Source of the DNA: a virus
Strand: one strand, 5' to 3'
DNA: 64,000 nt
IMG/VR virus record: IMGVR_UViG_3300027509_000013
Coordinates: 62,001 to 126,000 of that record
Position 1 is the stretch's first letter. Each line of letters starts with the position of its first letter. The translations under genes and the position numbers were made by a program. The notes beneath the pieces are model-generated. The model did not search any database, had not been told where the DNA came from, and saw only the letters and a list, made by a program, of their open reading frames with translations. Of this stretch, positions 13,386 to 18,825 are shown piece by piece.

Positions 13386-13462
13386 TATCTGCGGAGAGAC
13401 TTGAACTCTCATGTGACCAATTACGCTTTCGACAAGATATAAGCTTGAGGCGATACGCAGAC
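13386..13462 (-). tRNA. Atypical D-armless tRNA, anticodon TAT (Ile)
   Basis: Acceptor GTCTGCG/CGCAGAT and T-arm GAGAG-TTCAAGT-CTCTC are good. After TA come 5 bases (TCGCC), then an anticodon-like arm CAAG-CTTATAT-CTTG (TAT), then 21-23 bases containing GCGTAATTGG before the T-arm. No D-arm can be drawn in the usual place. Same layout as 9924-10003 and 13797-13873. Confidence 0.55.
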
Positions 13463-13474
13463 AATATAACATTG

Positions 13475-13545
13475 TAGTTCTGGCAGGACTTGAACCTGCG
13501 TCCATGGTATGTAACACCACTGCTCGGCCACTGAGCTACAGAACT
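13475..13545 (-). tRNA. tRNA-Val(TAC)
   Basis: Acceptor AGTTCTG/CAGAACT, standard D-arm, anticodon stem GTGGT/ACCAT around GTTACAT (TAC), T-arm GCAGG-TTCAAGT-CCTGC. Confidence 0.9.
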
Positions 13546-13548
13546 AGA

Positions 13549-13609
13549 GCCGCTTTCATTTATAACGCGCCAACGTCACCTTCTAAAAAGGCAGGTCATT
13601 ACAAGCGGG
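13549..13609 (-). ncRNA. Structured spacer, possible decayed tRNA
   Basis: Leftward CCGCTT and AAGCGG form an acceptor-like stem 60 bases apart. Between them TGCCT-TTTTAGA-AGGTG looks like an anticodon arm (TAG), followed by a GTTGG motif, but there is no T-arm. Function unclear. Confidence 0.25.
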
Positions 13610-13618
13610 ACCTGTTTG

Positions 13619-13692
13619 AGCACGAATTCGGGATCGAACCGAATCTATTCTAGCTTGGAAGGCTAGCGCACCACCATTTATGCGTCTCGTGC
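13619..13692 (-). tRNA. tRNA-Gly(TCC)
   Basis: Acceptor GCACGAG/TTCGTGC, anticodon stem CTAGC/GCTAG around CTTCCAA (TCC), T-arm TTCGG-TTCGATC-CCGAA. Confidence 0.9.
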
Positions 13693-13697
13693 TTATG

Positions 13698-13785
13698 TAC
13701 CTCAAGTTGATCTTAAAACTCTTCCTAGCTCCCTAAATGGGAGGGCTACAGAAATTCAAATCAAAATGGCTTGGGCCATCAGGTA
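13698..13785 (-). ncRNA. Structured spacer, unresolved
   Basis: Leftward TACCTGA and TGAGGTA ends can pair (one mismatch). Inside are GGC-CCAA-GCC and a hairpin CTCCC-ATTTA-GGGAG. It is tRNA-sized and placed like a tRNA, but no TTCRA loop or clear anticodon arm is seen. Confidence 0.25.
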
Positions 13786-13796
13786 ATTTCAGTTAG

Positions 13797-13873
13797 TTGG
13801 CACAATAGGATTCGAACCTATGTTTTCAACCGCTATCTTAGTCATGCGTATCAGGCATGCCGATTATGTGCCA
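13797..13873 (-). tRNA. Atypical D-armless tRNA-Ile(GAT)
   Basis: Acceptor TGGCACA/TGTGCCA, T-arm ATAGG-TTCGAAT-CCTAT and a perfect anticodon arm CATGC-CTGATAC-GCATG (GAT). Only TA plus 5 bases (ATCGG) precede the anticodon arm and 21 bases (containing GCGGTTGAAAAC) follow it. AATC may pair with GGTT around the anticodon arm. It and 13386-13462 are the only Ile tRNAs seen, which argues that they are functional. Confidence 0.65.
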
Positions 13874-13878
13874 ATATG

Positions 13879-13952
13879 CTGCTTTGCAAGGGATCGAACC
13901 TTGGACCTACGGATTAACAGTCCGCCGCTCTAACCAACTGAGCTACAAAGCA
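13879..13952 (-). tRNA. tRNA-Asn(GTT)
   Basis: Acceptor TGCTTTG/CAAAGCA, standard D-arm, anticodon stem GCGGA/TCCGT around CTGTTAA (GTT), T-arm CAAGG-TTCGATC-CCTTG. Confidence 0.92.
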
Positions 13953-13961
13953 ATGTAAGGG

Positions 13962-14008
13962 TAATCGTAAGATCTCGACGGCCACTTCGGACACCCTAAA
14001 ATCGATTA
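13962..14008 (-). ncRNA. Structured spacer between tRNA-Asn and tRNA-Ala
   Basis: TAATCG and CGATTA form an outer stem; the interior contains GTCCGAAGTGGCC. Too short for a tRNA; may be a processing element or remnant. Confidence 0.2.
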
Positions 14009-14011
14009 TTG

Positions 14012-14084
14012 TGGAGAAGAAGGGCTTCGAACCCTCAACCTTCTGATTGCAAATCAGATGCACGTCCTCTTGTGCTTCAACCCC
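14012..14084 (-). tRNA. tRNA-Ala(TGC)
   Basis: Anticodon stem TCTGA/TCAGA around TTTGCAA (TGC), D-stem GCAC/GTGC, T-arm GAGGG-TTCGAAG-CCCTT. The acceptor GGGGTTG/CTTCTCC has two T-T mismatches. Confidence 0.8.
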
Positions 14085-14087
14085 AAA

Positions 14088-14161
14088 TGGCGGGAGAGGG
14101 AGTCGAACCCTCGTCTTGGGCTTATGAGACCCAGCTGGAACCACCTCCAGTCTACCCCGCA
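14088..14161 (-). tRNA. tRNA with CAT anticodon (Met)
   Basis: Acceptor TGCGGGG/TCCCGCC with an unpaired first position (T1 against C72), as in initiators; anticodon loop CTCATAA on stem TGGGT/GCCCA; T-arm GAGGG-TTCGACT-CCCTC. The end mismatch and GGG/CCC pairs suggest initiator Met, but elongator Met or lysidine-type Ile cannot be excluded. Confidence 0.8.
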
Positions 14162-14174
14162 ATATATTTTCCAT

Positions 14175-14212
14175 AAAAAAAGGGACCAGAAAATTAATCC
14201 TGATCCCTTTTT
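14175..14212 (-). terminator. Hairpin plus T-tract before the tRNA-Met cluster
   Basis: Leftward GGGATCAG/CTGGTCCC stem (one mismatch) with loop containing TTAATTTT, then TTTTTTTATGG; tRNA starts 13 bases after the T-tract. It can also end the 15796-14372 operon. Confidence 0.65.
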
Positions 14213-14333
14213 GTATATTGTATGTTACTTACTTCAATACATAAAGAGACCAGGTGACGTATCATCGCCTCCGGCTACTATTGTAATATTGATATTGGTA
14301 ATAATTTGTTTCACTTTACTTTTTATTGAATGA

Positions 14334-14364
14334 CAAATGTACATTAAGTTTTATTACTAAGCAA
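14334..14364 (-). promoter_or_regulatory. Predicted leftward promoter of the 12.8-14.2 kb tRNA cluster
   Basis: Leftward TTG (14364-14362), 20 bases, TACATTTG (14341-14334). A good match to the Bacteroidota pattern. Transcripts from here meet the hairpin at 14212 before the first tRNA. The remaining gap 14213-14333 shows nothing else. Confidence 0.6.
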
Positions 14365-14371
14365 CAATTAA

Positions 14372-14806
14372 TCAATAATATCTTTTTGCTTGTAATGCTA
14401 TATCTATTTTAGCCCAGTTTACATAGTCTCTCCCTGTCGGGTTTTTGATCAATGGGCAACATATAGATGCATCATCGATATAAATGTGACAATAAGCTTT
14501 AGGACTTGTAGTCCATGTGTACTGTGTCGGATTTGTTTGGATCCCAAATAAATGAATTTCTCTGTCCTTAAACCAATTCACTGCTTGAGCTAGATAGTCT
14601 CCTGACTCAGTTATGATCTGAGGATCTTCTGATTCTGGATTGACTATATTTGATCTCATGGTAAATAAAATCAAATTATGTCCATTGGCTACTAACTTTT
14701 TAAGAGTCTTTACTGCTCCTGGAACGTCCGCTCCGACTTTAGGAAATTCATGTATCACACATGTTCCATCAAAATCTACCCCTACGTATCTATTTTCTTG
14801 CATCAT
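14372..14806 (-). CDS. HAD-superfamily hydrolase
   Basis: 144 residues. Motif I DFDGT (about 10-14) with nucleophile and acid aspartates, motif II at LILFTMRS (about 44-51), and motif IV at IYIDDAS (about 108-114) identify a compact HAD phosphatase without a large cap. Substrate unknown; small phage HADs may act on nucleotides or polynucleotide ends. Start overlaps the methylase-like gene's stop by 17 bases, so the two are coupled. Confidence 0.8.
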   Translation of the reverse strand: MMQENRYVGVDFDGTCVIHEFPKVGADVPGAVKTLKKLVANGHNLILFTMRSNIVNPESEDPQIITESGDYLAQAVNWFKDREIHLFGIQTNPTQYTWTTSPKAYCHIYIDDASICCPLIKNPTGRDYVNWAKIDIALQAKRYY

Positions 14807-15530
14807 TGAATAAGCTATTTATTTTTAAATCATTATATCTCTTCTGTCCATCAGTGAAGTAATCTATATCTTTTTCACAAACTACTAAAGTTAGATTCAT
14901 ATTATCGATTACATTAAGTTTATTGACAGCTAGAGCTAAACTCATGCTTCCTCCATGGGTGTCTAAGATCTTCTCTCCTGGCTTTGCATATTCCATTAGT
15001 AGCCATTCGTACAACTTAACTGGCTTTTGAGTAGGGTGTATTCTCTTTTCGTTGAGTTTCTTGTTCCCTTGCTGCTTTAGTGCCTTTACTCTATCTTTTC
15101 CACAGTATACTCCTTGCATCATTCCAGAGAACATGTAGTAAACGATGTCCATTCTGTTGCTAAAGCTTTGGTAGGCGATCTCACATCCATATTGGTCCGC
15201 GCCATTTGCTACTATCTTATCCCAGACTATTCTGCCGCCAACAAGATTAGGATAGTAGTTTGCACCCCAGATTATTTGATTCTTACTTACTCTAAATAAT
15301 TCGTCAAAGTACTCTGGTGGACTTCTCTGATCATCCCAATCTTTATGTTTGTATTTCGCTTGTTTTACTGGTCTATATGTTCCATTTGGTTGTTGAGCCC
15401 GACCTGATTTTGTAGAAGGCTTACTAGCACCTATTCCATATTCAAGATCTGGCATGGCTAAGTCGAAAAAGTTATCTCCGAGATCACGCATGAAATCCAT
15501 GTTGTCAGTATGTAGAAGAAGTATACTCAT
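14790..15530 (-). CDS. Adenine DNA methyltransferase-like protein with altered catalytic motif
   Basis: 246 residues. The fold is that of phage N6-adenine methylases of the beta order: FDLAMPDLEYGIG near residue 23-35 (catalytic region), NQIIWGANYY (about 89-98), then HPTQKPVKLYEWLL (about 164-177) and the AdoMet site as KILDTHGGSMSLALA (about 188-202). In relatives the catalytic motif is DPPY; here it reads DLEY, so both prolines are lost. It may be inactive, altered in specificity, or act as a binding protein. Neighbours: HAD gene downstream, zinc-ribbon protein upstream. Confidence 0.8.
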   Translation of the reverse strand: MSILLLHTDNMDFMRDLGDNFFDLAMPDLEYGIGASKPSTKSGRAQQPNGTYRPVKQAKYKHKDWDDQRSPPEYFDELFRVSKNQIIWGANYYPNLVGGRIVWDKIVANGADQYGCEIAYQSFSNRMDIVYYMFSGMMQGVYCGKDRVKALKQQGNKKLNEKRIHPTQKPVKLYEWLLMEYAKPGEKILDTHGGSMSLALAVNKLNVIDNMNLTLVVCEKDIDYFTDGQKRYNDLKINSLFNDARK

Positions 15531-15796
15531 TACAGCGCAGTACCAAGAAGTTGAGCCCCGGATTCAGAAGTATCCTTAGACATAACATATTGTTTTTCTC
15601 CTTCATCATCCCAAACACGATTAGAACAATCTGAACAGTATGTTTTCCCTTCTTCAGTAATAGACCATTCTCCTGCTTCTAAGATATCATCTTTTATTGC
15701 AGATTTCTCACTTAAAGCTACACATCCACTCCAAAGCTCATAGTTCTCTTTGCAGATATCACAAGATGCACACCACATTTTTACTTCTTCTATCAT
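15530..15796 (-). CDS. Small zinc-ribbon protein
   Basis: 88 residues with CASC-DIC (about 9-15) and CSDC (about 54-57), a probable zinc site, and an acidic C-terminus. Its stop overlaps the methylase start by one base. Not recognised; could be a cofactor of the methylase operon. Confidence 0.55.
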   Translation of the reverse strand: MIEEVKMWCASCDICKENYELWSGCVALSEKSAIKDDILEAGEWSITEEGKTYCSDCSNRVWDDEGEKQYVMSKDTSESGAQLLGTAL

Positions 15797-15817
15797 AATT
15801 TTTTTATTTTCGAATAA

Positions 15818-15888
15818 CCATCCGCTATCGGACTCCCTACCGATACCTGCTCCTTGGTGATCACCTTACTTTGGACGAGCTACGGATG
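15818..15888 (-). ncRNA. tRNA-sized structured element
   Basis: 71 bases in the gap between two leftward genes. CATCCGT/GCGGATG form a 7-pair end stem; GCTC/GAGC form a D-stem-like pair enclosing 24 bases; TATCGG-TAGGGAGT-CCGATA forms a 3' hairpin where a T-arm would be. No anticodon arm or TTCRA loop. Resembles the odd tRNAs in layout. Confidence 0.35.
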
Positions 15889-15900
15889 ATTGTTCTTCTC

Positions 15901-16335
15901 TTAATTAAATCCTAAATCAACTACTCTAGTACTCGGCGCTATCTCTTTCCAATTTCCTAATAATACTTCTGCAGGAGGCAAATCTAGTAAGCTTGCTAAA
16001 TCTATATAGGTGTCATAACATGAAGTAACATATAAATCTTTGAAATAACCCATTATAGCCATATGGTCCTGCAGAGAGATGTTTCTTAGTCTTAGATTTA
16101 AAGAACTGTCATCAATGGTCGACATTAGAATCCAGTAGTCTCCATGGTAACTATCAGGTTGAATAACTACACTGGTTGACTTTCCTCTATACTCAAATGT
16201 ATTTGGATTAGCATTGAGAAGGATCTTATGAGTATGAATGCCGACATCATCAGTATAATAGATCCAATGATTCTTGTATAAATCTGGAATAGGCTGATTA
16301 TGTCTGTATTCCCAATCTTTGATGTACTTAATCAT
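15901..16335 (-). CDS. Unknown protein
   Basis: 144 residues, rich in Tyr, Trp and Asp with many predicted strands (TSVVIQPDSYHGDYWILM). Ends with LGNWKEIAPSTRVVDLGFN. Overlaps the upstream gene by 8 bases. Not recognised. Confidence 0.55.
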   Translation of the reverse strand: MIKYIKDWEYRHNQPIPDLYKNHWIYYTDDVGIHTHKILLNANPNTFEYRGKSTSVVIQPDSYHGDYWILMSTIDDSSLNLRLRNISLQDHMAIMGYFKDLYVTSCYDTYIDLASLLDLPPAEVLLGNWKEIAPSTRVVDLGFN

Positions 16336-16768
16336 TATTAAACCGTTTTAACTCTCCACAATTTTGTGCATATTTAATAACTCCTTCCAATACATCTTTA
16401 GTCATTGATTCAATGTCATCATCAGTCATGTCTACACCCAATATTGGACCTTGAACTTTAACTGAAATACTTTGAATTTGACCTATTTTTACGAATCCAC
16501 ATTTGTGAGGACAGTTAAATACAGAAACTATGATGTTTTTGTCTTTACCTTCTAATGGCATTTTTACGTGTAAGTAACGTGGATCATTTGGTAATTGATA
16601 AGGATTATATTTCTCTTTCAGTGCTTCAAGCACAGCATAATAAGCCTTTTTTCTGCCTGGCATTATGTTTCCTGATAAATCTAAAGATTCCTTTAGAAGA
16701 GTTATCTCCTTATCATTCAAATCATTCATGTTGTCGCATACATCCTTAATTGCTTCTCTTATTTCCAT
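16328..16768 (-). CDS. Unknown protein
   Basis: 146 residues from the ATG at 16768; a longer frame would run into tRNA-Leu. Helical N-terminus (IREAIKDVCDNMNDLNDKEI), middle strands (KNIIVSVFNCPHKCGF) with a CPHKC pair, helical end. Not recognised. Confidence 0.55.
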   Translation of the reverse strand: MEIREAIKDVCDNMNDLNDKEITLLKESLDLSGNIMPGRKKAYYAVLEALKEKYNPYQLPNDPRYLHVKMPLEGKDKNIIVSVFNCPHKCGFVKIGQIQSISVKVQGPILGVDMTDDDIESMTKDVLEGVIKYAQNCGELKRFNND

Positions 16769-16781
16769 TATTGTGTATTTG

Positions 16782-16899
16782 AGGCCAGAGCAGGACTCGA
16801 ACCTGCAACACATCTTATATCGCTAGAAAATAAAGGTGTCTTAAAAATAAGAAGGATACTCCTAAAAAGTACTGCGTCTACCAATTCCGCCACCTGGCC
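16782..16899 (-). tRNA. tRNA-Leu(TAG) with a 49-base variable region
   Basis: Acceptor GGCCAGG/TCTGGCC, Leu-type D-arm (GCGGAATTGGTAGACGC), anticodon stem GTACT/AGTAT around TTTTAGG (TAG), T-arm GCAGG-TTCGAGT-CCTGC. The stretch between anticodon and T arms is 49 bases with two hairpins (CTTA-TTTT-TAAG and an ACAC...GTGT stem), far longer than the usual 13-21. Confidence 0.85.
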
Positions 16900-16904
16900 T
16901 TAGA

Positions 16905-16952
16905 TTTTAAAAATCGTCAGGGGACGATCAATATCCTTCAGAGTCCCCTGAC
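16905..16952 (-). terminator. Hairpin plus T-tract before tRNA-Leu
   Basis: GTCAGGGGAC and GTCCCCTGAC form a perfect 10-pair stem, leftward followed by GATTTTTAAAATC and then tRNA-Leu. Confidence 0.6.
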
Positions 16953-16967
16953 TTTATATGGTACTAT

Positions 16968-17097
16968 GCTTTTACAAGTATTTATGCTGACAATATAAAG
17001 AATCGCTCTACCCCTAAGCTACCCGACCTTGATTGTTTTTTAGAGGTCGGGATGGGATTCGAACCCATGACCTATTCCTTTAGTTTACTTGTAGCCT
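16968..17097 (-). tRNA. Candidate circularly permuted tRNA gene
   Basis: Leftward order is 3' half, 15-base linker, 5' half. The 3' half (17097-17044) has GGAAT, variable AGGTC, T-arm ATGGG-TTCGAAT-CCCAT, acceptor CCCGACC and T73. The 5' half (from 17028) has acceptor GGTCGGG, TA, D-arm GCTTAGGGGTAGAGC, then ATTCT. Acceptor halves pair perfectly, ATTCT pairs with GGAAT as the anticodon stem, and outer flanks TACAAGTA/TACTTGTA pair over 8 bases. The break is in the anticodon loop, so the anticodon is uncertain (ATA or CTA are possible). Neither half has another partner nearby. Confidence 0.6.
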
Positions 17098-17158
17098 TTC
17101 CCATGTATAATCCTGATGCTAAAGCTATTACCTCAACATTAAATCTAATATCTAGCAT
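17072..17158 (-). CDS. 28-residue open frame overlapping the permuted tRNA
   Basis: ATG at 17158 to TAG at 17072, peptide with a hydrophobic middle (NVEVIALASGLYMGKATSKL). Its end overlaps the 3' half of the permuted tRNA. It reads like protein rather than random sequence, but may be a chance frame. Confidence 0.3.
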   Translation of the reverse strand: MLDIRFNVEVIALASGLYMGKATSKLKE

Positions 17159-17196
17159 TTAATGAATCTGAACGTAATGCTTATGCTTCAGGTAAT

Positions 17197-17988
17197 TTAC
17201 TTTTTATGCAAATATGCAAACAAACTGTCAGCAGTAATGCTTGACTTTACACTTTCTACTTCATTAGCTTCTTTCAAAGCCTGAATAACAGCAACTCTAA
17301 GCTTAGATATTCTTGACAATACCTCTGCTTTTTCTCTTTGAGAAAAAGCTCCAGTAAATATTTGACGAGAACCCTCACCTAATGTAACAGTAGTTGTTTT
17401 TTGAGCAACTTTAGGAGTATAGCTAGCTCCATCAATCTTAGAAATATTTGGATCTTCTAAGATGTAATCGACTTTTTCAGTTGTTTTATTCTCAGTACGA
17501 ACTAATGGGTTTTCATAGATGCCTTTTCTTCCTTCATAAGACTCTTCTACAGTAGGATTCCACTCAACAGCATCTGATCTAACTGGTATGCTTGAATACA
17601 TACTCTTAAATTCAGGTGAGTCAATCAAAGATTTTAATCTAAGTAATTCTAAAGTAGACAAATCCTTCCACTTAATGTCATCAAAAATCAAATCAGCTTT
17701 AGCTGCGCCAGAAGCATTAGTAGCTTCTTGATCAAAAAGACTATCTATATAATCCTTAGAACTTAAAGAAAAGTAATCTAATTTTTCATCAACAGTAGTA
17801 ACCACTAATTGATTGCTTCTAAGTTTTGGGTCATCTACAGTTTGATCTTTTGGCTCATAAGTTTTCTTTTCACCAAAAAAAGCACCTTGATTTTTAGTGA
17901 AAAACTTAATGTAATTTTGAAGTGCTCTTTTAAATTCCTGACCAAGAGCATCGGTCTTTGCTAATAATACATTTAATTTTACATTCAT
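17197..17988 (-). CDS. Conserved-type unknown protein
   Basis: 263 residues. Helical ends and a central segment of short strands. The C-terminal part has REKAEVLSRISKLRVAVIQA, and an N-terminal K-rich helix followed by KDQTVDDPKLRSNQLVVTTV, an arrangement I associate with a widespread uncharacterised family in actinobacteria and phages. Function unknown. It has its own promoter (18007-18039) and a very short leader. The gap to the tRNA region downstream carries the 28-residue frame. Confidence 0.65.
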   Translation of the reverse strand: MNVKLNVLLAKTDALGQEFKRALQNYIKFFTKNQGAFFGEKKTYEPKDQTVDDPKLRSNQLVVTTVDEKLDYFSLSSKDYIDSLFDQEATNASGAAKADLIFDDIKWKDLSTLELLRLKSLIDSPEFKSMYSSIPVRSDAVEWNPTVEESYEGRKGIYENPLVRTENKTTEKVDYILEDPNISKIDGASYTPKVAQKTTTVTLGEGSRQIFTGAFSQREKAEVLSRISKLRVAVIQALKEANEVESVKSSITADSLFAYLHKK

Positions 17989-18006
17989 TATAATTCAATT
18001 TTGAAT

Positions 18007-18039
18007 CAAATGTAAACAAAATATTTTTTAATTAAGCAA
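18007..18039 (-). promoter_or_regulatory. Predicted leftward promoter for 17197-17988
   Basis: Leftward TTG (18039-18037), 22 bases, TACATTTG (18014-18007), ending 18 bases before ATG at 17988. Confidence 0.55.
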
Positions 18040-18056
18040 TAAATAAATATTTTTTT

Positions 18057-18093
18057 AAAAATAGCTGACATCGGTATTAACGATATCAGCTAT
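18057..18093 (-). terminator. Terminator after the 18.1-18.8 kb tRNA cluster
   Basis: ATAGCTGATATCG pairs with CGATGTCAGCTAT (one mismatch) leftward, then five T. It follows tRNA-Ser by four bases. Confidence 0.7.
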
Positions 18094-18097
18094 ATAG

Positions 18098-18185
18098 CGG
18101 TAAGTGAGAGGATCGAACTCTCAAGGCCTTTCAGCTCGCCATGTTTCAAATATGGTTCCGTCGCCTGCCATCGGATTGACCTACC
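18098..18185 (-). tRNA. tRNA-Ser(TGA)
   Basis: Acceptor GGTAGGT/ACTTACC, D-stem TCCG/CGGA, anticodon loop TTTGAAA (TGA) on CCATA/CATGG (one mismatch), long variable arm, T-arm GAGAG-TTCGATC-CTCTC. Confidence 0.88.
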
Positions 18186-18191
18186 ATGTTG

Positions 18192-18280
18192 CAGAAGGAG
18201 AGGGATTCGAACCCTCGCTACCAATTAAAGTAGACCTCAGATTAGCAGTCTGGTACTATTACCAACTCAGTCACCCTTCT
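18192..18280 (-). tRNA. tRNA-Ser(GCT)
   Basis: Acceptor AGAAGGG/TCCTTCT, anticodon stem CCAGA/TCTGA around CTGCTAA (GCT), variable arm CTAC...GTAG, T-arm GAGGG-TTCGAAT-CCCTC. Confidence 0.9.
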
Positions 18281-18284
18281 ATAG

Positions 18285-18368
18285 TGGGAATAGATGGAGT
18301 CGAACCACCCGAGTCATTATAACAACAGATTTACAGTCTGTCCCGCTACCCCTACGGTATATACTCCC
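18285..18368 (-). tRNA. tRNA-Tyr(GTA)
   Basis: Acceptor GGGAGTA/TATTCCC, D-arm CCG...CGG, anticodon stem ACAGA/TCTGT around CTGTAAA (GTA), long variable arm, T-arm GGTGG-TTCGACT-CCATC. Confidence 0.9.
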
Positions 18369-18372
18369 ATTG

Positions 18373-18446
18373 TACACACGATCGGACTTGAACCGATAAT
18401 CAACGCATTTTAAGTACGTCGGCGTTGCCATTTAGCCTACGTGTGC
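18373..18446 (-). tRNA. tRNA-Leu(TAA) with a short variable loop
   Basis: Acceptor GCACACG/CGTGTGT, D-stem GGC/GCC, anticodon stem ACGTA/TGCGT around CTTAAAA (TAA), T-arm ATCGG-TTCAAGT-CCGAT. The variable loop is only 5 bases, whereas bacterial Leu tRNAs have a long variable arm, so aminoacylation identity is uncertain. Confidence 0.75.
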
Positions 18447-18452
18447 TAAAAG

Positions 18453-18536
18453 TACCGAAGGTGGGACTCGAACCCACAAAGGTGTCACTTTCTAAAAGTG
18501 TGCAGTATGCCTAATTCCCACTTAACCCACTTCGGC
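18453..18536 (-). tRNA. tRNA-Leu(TAG), irregular D region
   Basis: Acceptor GCCGAAG/CTTCGGT, anticodon loop TTTAGAA (TAG) on CACT/AGTG, T-arm GTGGG-TTCGAGT-CCCAC. The D region is long (28 bases), with AGTG/TACT as the only possible stem. Confidence 0.75.
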
Positions 18537-18540
18537 AAAT

Positions 18541-18579
18541 AAAAAAAGCCCATTGCGATATTTCACGCAATGGGCTTTT
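18541..18579 (-). terminator. Hairpin plus T-tract before the tRNA-Leu cluster
   Basis: GCCCATTGCG and CGCAATGGGC form a 10-pair stem (longer with flanking A/T). Leftward it runs GGCTTTTTTTATTT directly into tRNA-Leu(TAG), as at tRNA-Phe. Confidence 0.7.
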
Positions 18580-18679
18580 GTAGTTCTTAACTTATTTCTA
18601 CATCAATACCGGTTGCGTTCGTCGTTAGACAAATAGAGCAGACTCGATAATGATGATGTATTTTTCATTGTATTATTTG

Positions 18680-18751
18680 TAACCCGTGAGATAATCGAAA
18701 TCTCCGCTTCACCTTGAAAAGATGACGTCCTGACCACTAGACCAACGGGCC
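18680..18751 (-). tRNA. tRNA-Glu(TTC)
   Basis: Acceptor GGCCCGT/ACGGGTT (two G-T pairs), anticodon stem TCATC/GGTGA around TTTTCAA (TTC), T-arm GAGAT-TTCGATT-ATCTC. The stretch 18603-18668 downstream holds a possible 21-residue frame of doubtful meaning. Confidence 0.85.
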
Positions 18752-18792
18752 TAGGTTCCTCAATTTCTATGTTAATATTGTTTCTCACAGTG

Positions 18793-18825
18793 CAAATGTA
18801 CTATAAAATATTGATTCGTTCCCAA
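18793..18825 (-). promoter_or_regulatory. Predicted leftward promoter of the tRNA-Glu to tRNA-Ser cluster
   Basis: Leftward TTG (18825-18823), 22 bases, TACATTTG (18800-18793), inside the last codons of the RNase H gene. Confidence 0.55.

Noticed and set aside
14058-14333. Open frame antisense to tRNA genes
   Set aside because: It covers tRNA-Ala and tRNA-Met on the other strand; a by-product of their sequence.
16968-17097. Suppressor tRNA implying TAG recoding
   Set aside because: A CTA anticodon is one possible reading of the permuted tRNA, but TAG ends TerL and several other genes at natural positions, so general TAG recoding is not supported.
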